A stretch of DNA of 64,000 nt from Campylorhamphus procurvoides. Its lineage: Eukaryota > Chordata > Aves > Passeriformes > Dendrocolaptidae. Under the pieces are notes generated by a model. It worked only from the letters and a program-made list of their open reading frames with translations, was not told the origin of the DNA and ran no database searches. This document shows, piece after piece, positions 1 to 11,518 of this stretch. Each line of letters begins with the position of its first letter. Position 1 is the first letter of the stretch. Position numbers and translations under genes: made by a program. The DNA is taken from contig WBMV01001245.1 of the NCBI GenBank assembly GCA_013396655.1, forward strand, positions 525,013 through 589,012, written 5' to 3'.

Positions 1-3000
1 ATTCAATTTCACATTTTCCCCTCAGGTCTTTCCTGAGAAGTGATCAGTAACCTTGCCTTGCCTGGGAGAAATACCCACTGACTGCCAGATATTGGTATCT
101 TAAGAGAGAACTAGTTTTCAGGATATTGCAACACTGAAACCTCAAAAGCTCAAGCAAATACCAGAGGTATCTGAAAATATTTATGAGATGCAGATAAAGT
201 TATTTGTGCTCTTTCTAGCTTCGTAGGTACTGTCCAAAGGCTAAACCTTTTTGCTTTTTCTCCCGTCTCTCTCTCCTTTTCTTTTTTTCTCATCTCTTCA
301 TAAGAAGATATTTTCTTTGGTTGTTTCAATAGATTTTCTAGGATACAGTTCTAAGCTGCCCTTAGATTGAGAAGTTGTTGCCATCAAAACCAGTCAGTAT
401 TCCAATCACACTTGAAGCAAATTTTAAGGACAGAGGTGATATGAATTTCCCCAGTTCTGCTGGCATACTTAAGGACAGCATGAACCATTTAAGATGCAGA
501 GTTGTGCTTGGAAATCATGACTAGGAAGTTGCCCACCATGATATTCATTGGTTTTTCATGCTGCCATTTCACAAGGGAAAATCCTTATTTTTATTGATAT
601 AACTTTCCCCTTCAGAGATATGTTTTGTTTTTTCCCCCCAAAGGAAAGATTTTAAAGTTGGACATATAAAAACACATGTTGTTTATTTGCAAACAGTTAT
701 AAATCAGTCCACAATACCCTCCTGCATCTTCTTTTTCTCCATGTCACAGTCCTGATGTCATCAGCCACTTTTTCAGTAGTAACAGTAGTAATATTTTTTT
801 TTTCACCTGACTGAATGCTAATATACCACAGGGTTAAAATACAATACTCTATTTTGACTCCTCAGTGAGTTATAGTCACATGTTAAGGTGAATTATACTG
901 CAATTCTTAATCTACCCATACTAAGAAACTAGAAAACTGCAAACATAAGTAAATGTTTCAGGCTACTGTATCAGATACTTTTCAGAAGCTCAGTGTTCCA
1001 TCTATGTTTTTGACCAAAGCCTCCATTAAAGCAGCAGAAATGAAATTTGTTTTTCAGTATCTATACTCCACAAACCTATGTTGATTAGTGGAATTACTTC
1101 CCTCTCCTTTGTTGTCGGTGGATCCATTAATCTTCTTTTTATTGTGTAGGCTCTAATTACCCTTTGTAGCTTGTTAACCTGTCCTAGAGTTTGGTGCACC
1201 AGTAACTTTCTTCATTCCTCTTCATTCCATGCTGTTCTAAGATTCCCTGAAAATCCAGAGGAACATCTCAGAGAGTTTTCTGGGCAGCATTTATCACTTC
1301 CTTCTATACAATTCTATTCCTCAAAGAAATAATTTTCCTCTATCTTTTTCTCCACACTTTTTAAAAAAATTTAATTTAATTTTATTTTTTATGACAGAAA
1401 AAAACCCCCTGCAGTGGTAGTACTTTAGCATTTCATACAATTCTTGTTTTAAATAAAAATTATATCCTCATTCATGGTGAAAATGAACATTTTTTCCTCC
1501 AAATGCAGAATAGTCATCTGATTAGACGTTTTTATGTCTTTCTTGCCAAAATTTTGATTTCTGAACCCATCAGACTAGCACAGAGCACCTGTGCCTTCCA
1601 CTGTTGCTCTCTGGTTATTGATCACAGCTCTTGAGCAAAATTTATTGTACTGTTTTGAGCAGGCAGTTAATGGCTAATTACTGCTATGTTGTATATTGGA
1701 GAAAGAGAATCTGTGTTGTTCAAGACCTTTCCCAGATTACATTGTGCTTGATCTATTTCAGGAGCACTTTGCATGGAAATCTGCCATGGCTACTGCATGA
1801 TGGAGATGATAGATCATCTGAAAATATTGCTCTTAGTGTTTTTATGAACAATTTATTCTATAAAATCATAAAGTGAACTCTATTTGTAAGTTTTACTTTT
1901 TATCATTTTCCAGTGTCTTTAGGGTTTAAAATAACTTCATTATTTATCCTTGGTAATTCTTTGACTGACAATCTCCCATTGAAGCAGTGGACGTAAAGAA
2001 ATTGTACAAGTGATTCCTGCAGTTATTCTAACTTCTGCTCCAGTGCTAGTCTTACTACCCATAGTGGAACGCAGAATTGGCGTTGCTGACTTCATTAAAA
2101 AAAAAAAGTCATTATCATTCTTATCTTTTACTAAGTCTTTGCTGCTTTTTACTGCTGTAGCTTTTAATTTTGTAAGAAATTTTACTGCTTCTTTCCTTGT
2201 GGTGTTTTTGAGGCCCTGATGTCTGCTTTGGTTGGCAGTCATTTCTTTTGCCTTCTCCCAGAATACATAAAATTAAATTATACCTCATTTACTCAAGTGT
2301 AGTATTATTTTGTCTTGAAACTAGCAATAGCAACTAAGGTTTGTAAGGGACACTTAATAAATAGTACAACAGATCTATCTGCACTATGACAGCAGGTGTA
2401 AGACTTGCTGAGAAATAAAAGCTCAGTAAAAAAATGTGGTTGTGATTTATAAAAGCATGCAGAACACTCTTATTCTTAATATAAGGTTTTTAAGGTTTTG
2501 ATCTTGTGTTTGGTTCCAACAATATGCTAAGAGTTTGAAGTACACAATTAAAGATTTCCTAAAAATCCTGTCAGCCGCTCACATATATTCAGCAAGTTTG
2601 GATAAGTGAGGAAAAGTGAAAAGCATGCTGTGGGAAATGTTCCATTATGCCAAGCTGACTTTCCAGAGGATATGAAATAAATGTCTTATTTACTCACTTC
2701 ACACAGATGTGACTGAAGGGTTTAGATTATTAAGCAGGATGCTTGAAGAAAGTGATAAAGCAGAAGCATAAAAACAAATTAATATTTGAAGCCTTACTGC
2801 TCCATAACCATACCCTTTAATTTTGGATATATTTTCCTTTTCTAGACAGTTGTATAATAGTGTGTGCCACATTTAAAAGAAATCTGGAAATTTAAAACTG
2901 AATGCTTAGATATCTGTAGAGACAGAATGAAGCTTTTTGAGATCTGGGTTAGGAGTGCCAAACCCAGAGGACCAGTTTTATGAATCCTTCTTATTCCTTT

Positions 3001-4678
3001 CATATTCAACTGACACCTATCCAAATTAAAAATTATATTCTACCCAAACCTATTAGTTTAGGTCTACAAGAATCCTGACTAGTATCAGCTAGGAGTGTAA
3101 CAGAAACACTCATTTTCCTAATTTATATTTTAGCTCACCAGACATGTCAAAGAAATCCATTATATGTACAGCACTATTTGCATGACTGGTCTTCCTTATG
3201 AAGTGGACTGCTGTGAATATTGATTTAAGCCCGTCAGTGAGATCATTGCTCCAAGGGGGACAGGTGGACAGCAAAGTCCTCCTGCTGACCATGTTCAAAC
3301 TACCCTAATGACATTTGAACCTGGTGCGAACTTGAATGTGTCTGAGGAGATTTACAAAGTACAAATACACTGGAAGGGAAATTGCTGTCATAACACCTTC
3401 TCTGGAATTTGGCACAAAAAAACAATGCTTGAATAAGAAAACAGTATTCCTAACAAAGACCATCCTTCAGATAAATCTTCTGGTCATTCTGATCAAAGTT
3501 GGATCATTCCAGCTTTGCATCTTCACTCTAGAATGCAATTTAGTAACACACTTACGGGCATGTTGCAGTGAGAGATAAGTAATGTGGGCAATAAGTGTTC
3601 TGTGGGTCTACTTGCACTGAGCTTCTTTCCCACAGTCAGCAAAACATGCAGAGACCCAGCACACAGCACAGTTTCCTGTAGTCCTGTGCAGTACTCTCCA
3701 TTGCAGATGGAGACCTCCCCAGACTCCAGCACCATCAGATTCAAGAGGATATAAGTGTGTGCTTAAGCACTTGAGCACGAATGCTCTTCTGAATCAATGC
3801 CAGAGAGAGCAGCCAATATCTCCAAGGAATTTGAGGAAATTCTCCTAGTTAAGAAAAATGTGCTTTTAAGTGATTTTTAATTTCCCTGACGCTTTCATTC
3901 AGTCATCTGTTTTCTACTTGGTAGGATATCGGAACAAGAATGAGATTTTTATTTAATGTGTTTGTCTGATCCCTCTGATCTCTCAGACTACATTAGTAAT
4001 CTCTGCTATGAGGAAGAACAATAACTTTTCCAGCAACTGGACGCTCTATTGAAGATAAAATCATACAACAGAAGAAGGAAAAAACACAGCTGTTTTCTCA
4101 ATTACACTCAAGTGTCTAAAAGCTGCGGAAAGACTCCCTGATCAATATGCAACAGTAATATTTTATGATCTACCTTTAATTGAAGCAATTATAACAAGTG
4201 TTTAATGCTCTCTGTAGCTACATATTTAAAAGCTTTCCTTAAACACTTAGTATTGATTTACTTGTACTACCCTTTTTATATAGGAGGATGCTAAAAGCAG
4301 GATATTTATTTTTGCTATATACCCTCATTTTGCCCTATTTTTGCAATGCTTTCTCTCAACGTGAGAGAGTGCCATTACTAATCAAAGAAAGACAATATCC
4401 TTCGTTTATTGAATAGTAACGTACACCACTGAGTAGAAAATGATGGGTGAGAATCGTGAAGGAATTAAAGGAACAAAAATCTGATACACAATAAACTTCC
4501 AAGATTAGAAATTAAGTTACATTACCTCATTGCTATTATATATCTATGAACACAGAACCTGACAAGGAGCCCACAGAGCTCAACAAAAAAATTTCTTGCA
4601 GGGGTCAACAAATACCAAACCATGCTTTTGGGCACTGCTAAGGCAGAACACAATAGAACATCGGTTAACATCTTCAGT
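1..4678. other. Unique AT-rich DNA, no gene seen
   Basis: No coding region, RNA gene or known repeat could be supported. The stretch has many short T and A tracts, for example an A/T-only block near 1361-1392 and eleven A at 2097-2107. The longest open frame (minus strand, 1940-2242, 100 codons) is lysine-rich partly because it crosses that A tract, and it has a weak context. The texture is that of avian intergenic or intronic DNA. Confidence 0.6.
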
Positions 4679-4722
4679 CCAGATCCTCAAAGAGCATCTA
4701 GGAACATAACTCCTACCTGATC
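4679..4722. repeat. Possible relic of an old palindromic MITE-like repeat
   Basis: The text beginning CCAGATCCTCAAAG and ending near AACTCCTACCTGA resembles one half of a palindromic interspersed repeat I recall from turtle, crocodile and bird DNA. That repeat runs from an AGATCCTCAAAGG word into a TAGGTGCCTAACTCCCA word. Only one arm is visible here and it carries several mismatches. The family is recognised from memory, no name is assigned, and chance similarity over about 40 bases cannot be excluded. Confidence 0.35.
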
Positions 4723-7700
4723 CTTGTGGGAACAATCAATCAAAAGAAGTAATATCCTAAAAACTTTTTCTGATCTGTGGCACAGATCTTTTAATCTGCA
4801 GGGAAGAGATGAGGATTTACTTCAGGAAATCTTAATGCACAGAGGAGAACTGCAGGACAGGCTCTCTAGTGGTCAGAGCTTTCAGCTGCAGAAGGCACAA
4901 ATGAAAAATCTCCCTTAGCTCAGGGGCACATTTTCATTTTCCAGTGTTTATCATTTTGCTAGTACATCATCACCAATTACTTGTGTTTAGAGCACTAGGC
5001 TTTGGGGAACTTCCACATTATGAGACTATGAAAAAGGGCAGAGCTGTGTCACTGCATCTGGCAAAAGAGTGGCTAGGAGCAAGTGCTTGGGAAAAAATAA
5101 AAAAGAAAAAGAAAAAAAGGAAGTGCTCCTCTCCTCTGTGTATCCTCCCGGTCTCCAGCAATTTATGACCAAGAGAAATCTATCTATGGCTTTATGGAAG
5201 GAAGCTATCTAATGTGATTAATCACTTTTAAAGGTGGATTTTTTTTCCCTTCAAAAACCTCCTGTTTTATGAAGCCCTGAAAGGGACTCATGTGCTGCAA
5301 AGTAAACTGCATTTCTGTGTTCTGAACTTGCTACCATATCTGAAAACTATTCTTGAACCATGAGAGGCAGTAAGAACTTGCAGGAATTAGCATGGGAAAC
5401 TTGAATTGGTTTCAGTAACTCCAGTATCTTCTTCATTAGCTGTAATGGATGCACTCCTCCTGTTTGAACTAACTGGTGCAGGCACATGCTCAGCAAGTAC
5501 GCCAGATCAAAATCAATCCTATTGTGTGAGGCTATCAGTGACAATGCAGCACCAAACTGAACAAAAATAAATGTTTTGGCTGCAAACTGGGTTGATAAGT
5601 GGACAAAACTGCATTAACGTGGTAGAAAACCTGACTACAAATGAAGAACTTTATGCTATACATACCTGCACCCACCAGGGCCCATTGAGCTCTCCTTCCA
5701 CAGCAGCTGGATGAATGGCATCTTGAGCAGAGACATGTCTCATGGTTATGCCTCAAGGCTGAGGGATCCTTTATGTGACACGAGTAATTGGGTTGGTAAG
5801 TGATATTTTTGGGCATGCATATAACATTTAAGATACGTATAGTAGGCATACACAGCAATATTTGTATCTCAAACCTGAAATGTAGCAGTTTGACTGCCAA
5901 TCCATCTGTACTTATTAAATATTTTGCACACCTGAATTTACTGATTAGAATGCAATAAAATAACCACTAGATCAGATCTTAGTGATCTCTCACTCCTTCA
6001 ACATTTGCTGCCTTAAATATGAAGCCTATGCTCCCTAATGTGTCACTACAGTCTCCGTAGCATGGATTTCGTCTCAGCGGTTTTGTTAATCACACCTTTA
6101 TTTCTTGAAGACCCACTCCTGCAGACACTGAAGAAACAAAACCCTGCTGTGTGCTGCACTGCACTCTCCTCCTGCAGAAGTCTGTCATTGTCAATCGGCA
6201 CCCAAAGTGTAACCTCACCTACAGCACACTCAGTCCCAGTCTTCCATTAACAAGAAGACACAGATTTGAACAAATCTTTCACCTAACTCAGATTTTAGAT
6301 AAACCTAAGCCATGAGCTTGGCATGGCATTTGACAAGAGGTGTCAGGCACATCTCTTGTCAAATGCCACTTCCTTGATATTTCTGTCCCTACTGACAGGT
6401 TCTGCTCTCAAGCATACCAGGACAAACACCATTCACTGTAAACAAGAACCAGCATTATTTACACATATGTAACAGAGGTCAAAGTGCATCCTTCCCTCCC
6501 ACCACCAAAGCAAAGACATGATGTGGTTTATTTTTATCTGGTGTCAAGCCTTTGGAATCAATTAGAGTCATTACTGTTTAGAGATGTCAGAAATATAAAG
6601 GCTGAATGAGAATGTTTGACAAGGTGACAGAAAAGTGGATGGTTTGCATGCTGATATGCCAAGGGGGAAGTTTGCTTTTATTGCTTAATGAAAGCCTTGT
6701 CATAAATGTAATGGCTGATATAATGAAGTTGCAGGGGCTGCTTGTGACTACAGAATGATGTGATCATAAGGATTGAAAGAAGAAAGTCAATTGTATAAAG
6801 CCAAGAGAGTTCAAAAAGGGGTAAGGAATTGAAAGCAGCTCATGCATGTACACTCATACAGAATGTTTTTAAAGAAAAAGTTATTCTACAGCAGATAAAC
6901 TGCAAATGATGACAGTGGAAGGATGGGGTTTTTTTAATCCAAGCCTGTTTCTCCTGCTAGTACAGTTCAGTCATACAGTTTGAGCTATGGTACAAAGGTT
7001 TCAGGACATTTGGCACTAGGGCTTCATACAGTAAGTGAAAGATTTAGTCTGCAGGATGATAGCACTGGCCAGACTCTTTGCCCTTGAAACTTCACCAACA
7101 GGCCTTCCTGCAGGCTGTCCATGCTATGAGCTCCCATGCTCTGCTCATGTGAACTCTCACACCCATTCAACAGTAACTACTTTTCTACCAATTTCTCAGT
7201 TTATTGATTTGATGGAAAGCAGCTCAGCCCTCAGCAGTATAAGGGTTAAAGCTTACACAAAGCTAATAGTGACATATCCTTTATAGGAAGCATCTCACTC
7301 AACCTTCAGCTTAATAAACTTCAGCCTGTTTATGTGAAGTTTAGGAGGAGACTAATGAGTAAAAATTACATTTGTGGAAAGTATAAATATAAAGAAATCA
7401 AGTTCCAGTAGGGCTTTCATTGAGAGGTAAGTAGAAAATAGTTCTTCAACTTTAAAGAAAAAAAAGCTGAAAGGGGAAACTGTGATCACTCTCAATCTGT
7501 TCTTACAGCGTAACAGAGATGATTTCTTCAGCTCAGACTTAACAAGGTGAGGATGTTCAGTATAAAATCACTGAGCCTGGTACACAAAACAGAGCCTGTT
7601 GAAGCTTCCCATTTGAGAAACAGAACTAAAGCTCAAAGTAGGAACATATATCAATCTGTATATAATGAGAAAAATTCTTCCTATGAACTTTGGTAATACA

Positions 7701-7784
7701 ATACATGGGAAGAAGAGGGGAAAGTTATGAAGGCACTTCAACACCAGTGACCGTCAAGAGCAAATATCCTCTGGAGAAAAGTAG
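4723..7784. other. Unique DNA, no gene seen
   Basis: No gene is supported. Two overlapping minus-strand frames lie at 5347-5616 and 5535-5900. The first reads as a natural-looking leucine-rich peptide, but its length is expected by chance, it has no recognised domain, and no good splice donor follows it. The only clear structure is the hairpin at 6324-6368, listed separately. Confidence 0.55.
6324..6368. repeat. Near-perfect inverted repeat (hairpin), 20-base arms
   Basis: The left arm 6324-6343 and right arm 6349-6368 are reverse complements over 20 bases with a single mismatch. The arms are separated by the 5-base loop CAGGC. In RNA the mismatch would be a G-U pair, so the stem could be fully paired. 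Pairing does not continue outside the arms, which makes it shorter than a usual microRNA precursor. It may be the footprint of a local template-switch or inverted-duplication mutation. No poly-A or target duplication marks it as a transposon. Confidence 0.85.
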
Positions 7785-8892
7785 TGGGGTACAATGCATC
7801 CAAGAATCCTCAAATTGCTCAAATTGCTGATAGTCAAAACCTATCTCAGTGATTTTTGAATGGTTTGGGGAATCCATAGAGCTCCTAACTGACTGGAAGC
7901 TGCAGAAGTCTTGATTGTCAAGAAGGGCAGGAAGGAAGATCCTGGAAATTACAGGCCTGTCAGTCTCATTTCAGTGCCTGGTAAATTTATGGAAAAGATT
8001 ATTCTGGGAGGTATGTAAAAACATCTGAAAGACAATACAGTCATTGGTCACAGCGAACACAGTTTCATGAGAGGAAAATCCTGCTTATCAAATTCAATTT
8101 TCTTTTACGACAAGGTAACACACCTAGTTGATCAAAGGAAGCCAGTTGATGTAATCTTTTCTGATTTCAATAAAGGTTTTGATACTGTTTCTCACAGGAT
8201 CCTCCTGGACAAAATGTCCAGCACACAGCTGGATAATCACATCATGCAGTCGGTGAGCAATTGGCTCATGGGTAGAGCATATAGTGTAATAATGAATGGC
8301 GTTACATCAGACTGGTGACCTGCTCTAGTGGGATTGTCCCACTCTGCCCTGCACTGGGGCAGCCTCACCTGGTATATTGTGTCCAGTTTTGGGTGCCACA
8401 ATATAAGGAAGATATTAAGCTATTAGAGAGTGTCCAAAGGAGGGCAACAAAGATGGTGAAAAGGCCTGGAGGGGAAGCCAAATAAGCAGTGGCTGAGGGC
8501 ACTTGGTGTGTTCAGCCTGGAGAAGAGGAGACTGAGGGGAGACCTCACTGCAGTTACAACTTCCTCCTTAGGGGAAGAGGTGGGGCTGGCACTGATCTTT
8601 TCTCTATGGTGACAGGACTCAAGGGAATGGCAAGAGGCTGTGTCAGGGCATGTTTATGTTGGATATCAGGAAAATGTTCTTCCCCCAGAGGGTGGTTGGG
8701 CACTGAACAGGCTCCCCAGGGCAGTGGTCACAGCACCAAACCTGTCAGAGTTCAAGAAGTGTTTGGATGATGCTCTCAGGCACATGTTGTGACTCCTGGG
8801 GATGGTCCTGTGAAGAGCTGACAGTAGGACTCTATGATCCTTGTGGGTCCCTTCCAACTTGGCATATTCTGTGATTTGGTGATTCTGTGATG
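7785..8892 (+). mobile_element. CR1 LINE fragment, 5'-truncated and internally deleted
   Basis: This is a non-LTR retrotransposon of the CR1 clade, which spreads by target-primed reverse transcription. The first half (about 7785-8318) encodes a reverse transcriptase piece with the CR1-typical [10 protein letters not shown] stretch and a GFDTVSH motif. The second half (about 8335-8892) matches the CR1 3' region from memory: a GTGCCACAATATAAGGA word, an AGAGGGTGGTTGGGCACTG word, CCTTGTGGGTCCCTTCCAAC, and a tail of ATTCTGTGA words. Between them the rest of the reverse transcriptase, including the FADD region, is missing, so roughly several hundred bases have been lost near 8318-8335. The copy cannot move by itself. 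The subfamily is not assigned. Confidence 0.93.
7893..8318 (+). pseudogene. CR1 reverse transcriptase fragment (broken ORF2)
   Basis: One frame runs from about 7893 to the stop at 8316-8318 with a single internal stop (TAA at 8016-8018). Before that stop it reads [16 protein letters not shown], the finger region of CR1 reverse transcriptase. After it comes a piece with SDFNKGFDTVSH, corresponding to palm motif A. The aspartate that would bind catalytic metal is kept in SDF. The piece ends shortly after the region upstream of GVPQGS, and the second catalytic motif (usually FADD) is absent because of the internal deletion. There is no endonuclease domain. It is a dead remnant, and the frame's open part (8067-8318) should not be read as a host gene. 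Confidence 0.9.
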
Positions 8893-9922
8893 AAAGACAG
8901 AAGCAAACCAAGAAACCTAAATACTAGTGAAGCTTCTCTGAGTGTTGCTTAGATACTATTGATTTATGAGGGGTTTTTGTATTACTTATTTACTCTTAAT
9001 TAGCTCATAGACCTCCCAGGAGAACAATAGGACCCCAAAATGTTTAAAAGAAGAAAACTGCCCTTGATAAAACCACGAACATTGGATATTTTACACTAAA
9101 GATATTTGAAAGGGAAAGTAGCAGAGACGTGAGACATGAGGTTTCCACTCAACATAAGCCAGACAAGCATAGTGGTGTTTAGTAATTGAGAAAACCAGTT
9201 TCCCCATAAGAAGTATTTTTGTTATTTCTTCCTGGAATTTTCTCTCCACCCTACTAGCCCCATTATTACTTGAGAATCAGGGCATATTGCCAGGTCGACT
9301 TTCCCAGGCTTTTATAAGAAAGTTCTTACTCTCTTCAAGTCCTAACAAGCAGAAGATAAACTGTATCTGCTTAAGCCAATTAACAACAAGGTGTTTTTAT
9401 TATTATTTTAAAGCCCAAGCCTACCAAAACAAAGTCAAGAATGGATTTTTTTTTTTAATAATTTAAGAAAGCTTTACTTAAACAGACACTGAGGAATGTT
9501 GTTCTCCATAGAGGTTACAGTGGAGGTCAGACTACATGACAGTTGACCATTTTGACTTCTGCTTTTACAAACCAAACAGAGGCATATCAAATACACAGAT
9601 AATACCAGTGGTGGACAGAGTAGAAAGTTACCTACCCAGCTGCTTGATTACAAGCACTTTAATTACCATGGAAACAGCTACTTTGCTGATCCCAGCCATT
9701 CCCACTTAGATTGTATTCATCTGATTGTTAATTACATAAATTATTCCACTATGAACTGCAATGTGCGTTATCCACAACAGGGCCATGTCACTCAATAGAA
9801 CATTTCTCTATCTATACTTAATGCTGACAAATAAAGTATGCTGTTTATTAATCTCCTTGGAAAAGCTGTACTTAAAAAAAAACCAACCAAAGACACAAAA
9901 CCTCACAAAAACCACACAAACT

Positions 9923-9941
9923 CCCCACCCTCCCCACCCCC
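9923..9941 (-). other. G-quadruplex motif (minus strand) / C-run cluster
   Basis: The plus strand shows four C runs of 4, 3, 4 and 5 bases, each separated by exactly one base (A, T, A). On the minus strand this is G5-N-G4-N-G3-N-G4, which fits the canonical quadruplex pattern with the shortest possible loops. Established biophysics places such single-base-loop motifs among the most stable parallel quadruplexes, and the C strand could form an i-motif. It lies in a low-complexity A/C-rich patch with no gene or promoter beside it, so no function is claimed. Confidence 0.75.
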
Positions 9942-10219
9942 AAAAAAAGAAAAACATACAAAACTCCACAATACCTCCAGTAAAGTAAAAAATGCGGATT
10001 TTTTTTTTCAGTTTGCACTTAGCAAAAGTATTGGATAGATATCTTTTACATTATTTTGTGCACCAACAGAAACTAGAGAATATGTTACAGCAAACTTGTA
10101 GCAAAAAAAAAATTTTCTGTAATTCCTCTGATTAAAATCCCACCTTAATGAGATGATGTTATCTTCGGGACCAGCCTTCAAAATAGCAGAGTCCATTACT
10201 TATTTGGCGGTTAGCAGCA

Positions 10220-10259
10220 CATTTTGTTTGTAATTTAGTCATTAACTGCAAACAAAATG
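10220..10259. repeat. Perfect inverted repeat, 11-base arms, 18-base loop
   Basis: The left arm 10220-10230 (CATTTTGTTTG) is the exact reverse complement of the right arm 10249-10259. The loop is 10231-10248. Pairing stops at both ends of the arms. It is low in complexity and could be chance in AT-rich DNA. Confidence 0.7.
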
Positions 10260-11495
10260 AACCTGAGAGAGACAATTCTTGGGAAATCCCATCTGTAATA
10301 TGTTAGTGGTATGACTTAAGTAGTTTATCCTCAGTGGATTCAGCAAATGAATTAAAAGTAGTAATAAAGTATTTCAAGATACACTGCTATCAGTTCAGAC
10401 TGCTGTGAAACTTGCCATGCTGATTTAATCACCTTGCTGCTGTGTGATCTGTTGAAGACATTTCATCATCTCTAACTGCCCTTTGAAGGCATGCAATGTA
10501 GCAAGATCTTTCAGGAACTCTTGACTCAGATCTGCAGATCTGCACCCTTGACATAGCTGACCATTAAGTAACCACCCAGGTTTCAGCTGTACACCAAGCA
10601 GAGAGTAATAGCTGCCTTTAGAATTATTATTTTTTTCACAAAATAAATTTCAGAAGCTGAAAGTGCTTGAATATTTATTTTCTAGTAATTGTATTCTCCT
10701 TAGTAGCATGCTAGTATTTCAAAATTGATGAAAATGTCAAAGGGTCCAAAAATAACAGAGTCCAAATACAATATTTTGTTATTATTAAGATCATTAAAGT
10801 TTTCTTTATTAACCTGTCACCCAAAGGCTCCTGTTAAAGAACAGAATTTAGAAGGCAGTTTTACATTTGAAAAGCTTTTGAAAGCAGTTATTCTTTTGAG
10901 TGTGACTTCAGGTGGTATGCCAATACTACATTTTTTTCCAAATGGAAATTTATTATGTTTATTTGGGATAAGCCCCTGTAGCACACCTGAAGTACCTTCT
11001 TTCCAGCTTAGGCAGCTGGAAACAGCTAGGATTTTCCCTGTTATTTTCTAAAAATGCAGGTAAACAATGTGGGTTAAACTTTGGTTGGCAAGACTGCTCC
11101 TTATGCACCATTCTAAAGCTCTTTTTCTAGGCTATTTCTTATTTCTGGACAGCATACCACAGGAACTTCAAGGGAAGTGACTTAAGGTCTGCTGTATCAT
11201 ACTAGAAATTATTCCGAGTTCTCAGGCCTGCTGATTCACTGATTCATACTGAATCATATCCAGTGGATCCAGTTGTTTTTTTCTTTGAGTACAACTTCGC
11301 TGCCTTTGAGTCAATTTCTCAGGCATTCTGTACAAACAAACCAAATACTACTGCATGTGAACATGGTCAAAATGCATACTTACTTTACCTGTCTACATTT
11401 ATTTGCTTTCTGGAAAACACGTTAATGTGAATGCATGAAAAACTCTGCATCTCAATTCTGTTATCAGGAAAATGACCTATCCTACCTCTTTTCCC

Positions 11496-11518
11496 TTTTT
11501 TTTTTTTTTTACCCCCCC
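11496..11518. repeat. Poly-T tract followed by poly-C
   Basis: Fifteen T (11496-11510), one A, then seven C (11512-11518) form a polypyrimidine tract. No retroposed sequence with a 3' end at this site could be recognised. Confidence 0.8.

Noticed and set aside
1940..2242. Minus-strand lysine-rich frame of 100 codons, considered as a retropseudogene
   Set aside because: It crosses an eleven-A/T tract that makes part of the peptide, and no known protein was recognised. No poly-A tail or flanking duplication was seen.
5347..5616. Minus-strand leucine-rich frame that reads like part of a helical-repeat protein, with a TTTTTGTTCAG acceptor-like site near 5557
   Set aside because: About 88 codons without a stop is common by chance in 64 kb. 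There is no good donor site, no neighbouring exon in frame, and no recognised family. A protein search would settle it.
5535..5900. Minus-strand frame of 121 codons with several cysteines
   Set aside because: It overlaps the frame at 5347-5616 in another phase, and has no domain or repeat of the cysteine spacing.
8489..8911. Frames on both strands in the CR1 3' region
   Set aside because: This part of CR1 does not encode protein here, and the frames are accidental.
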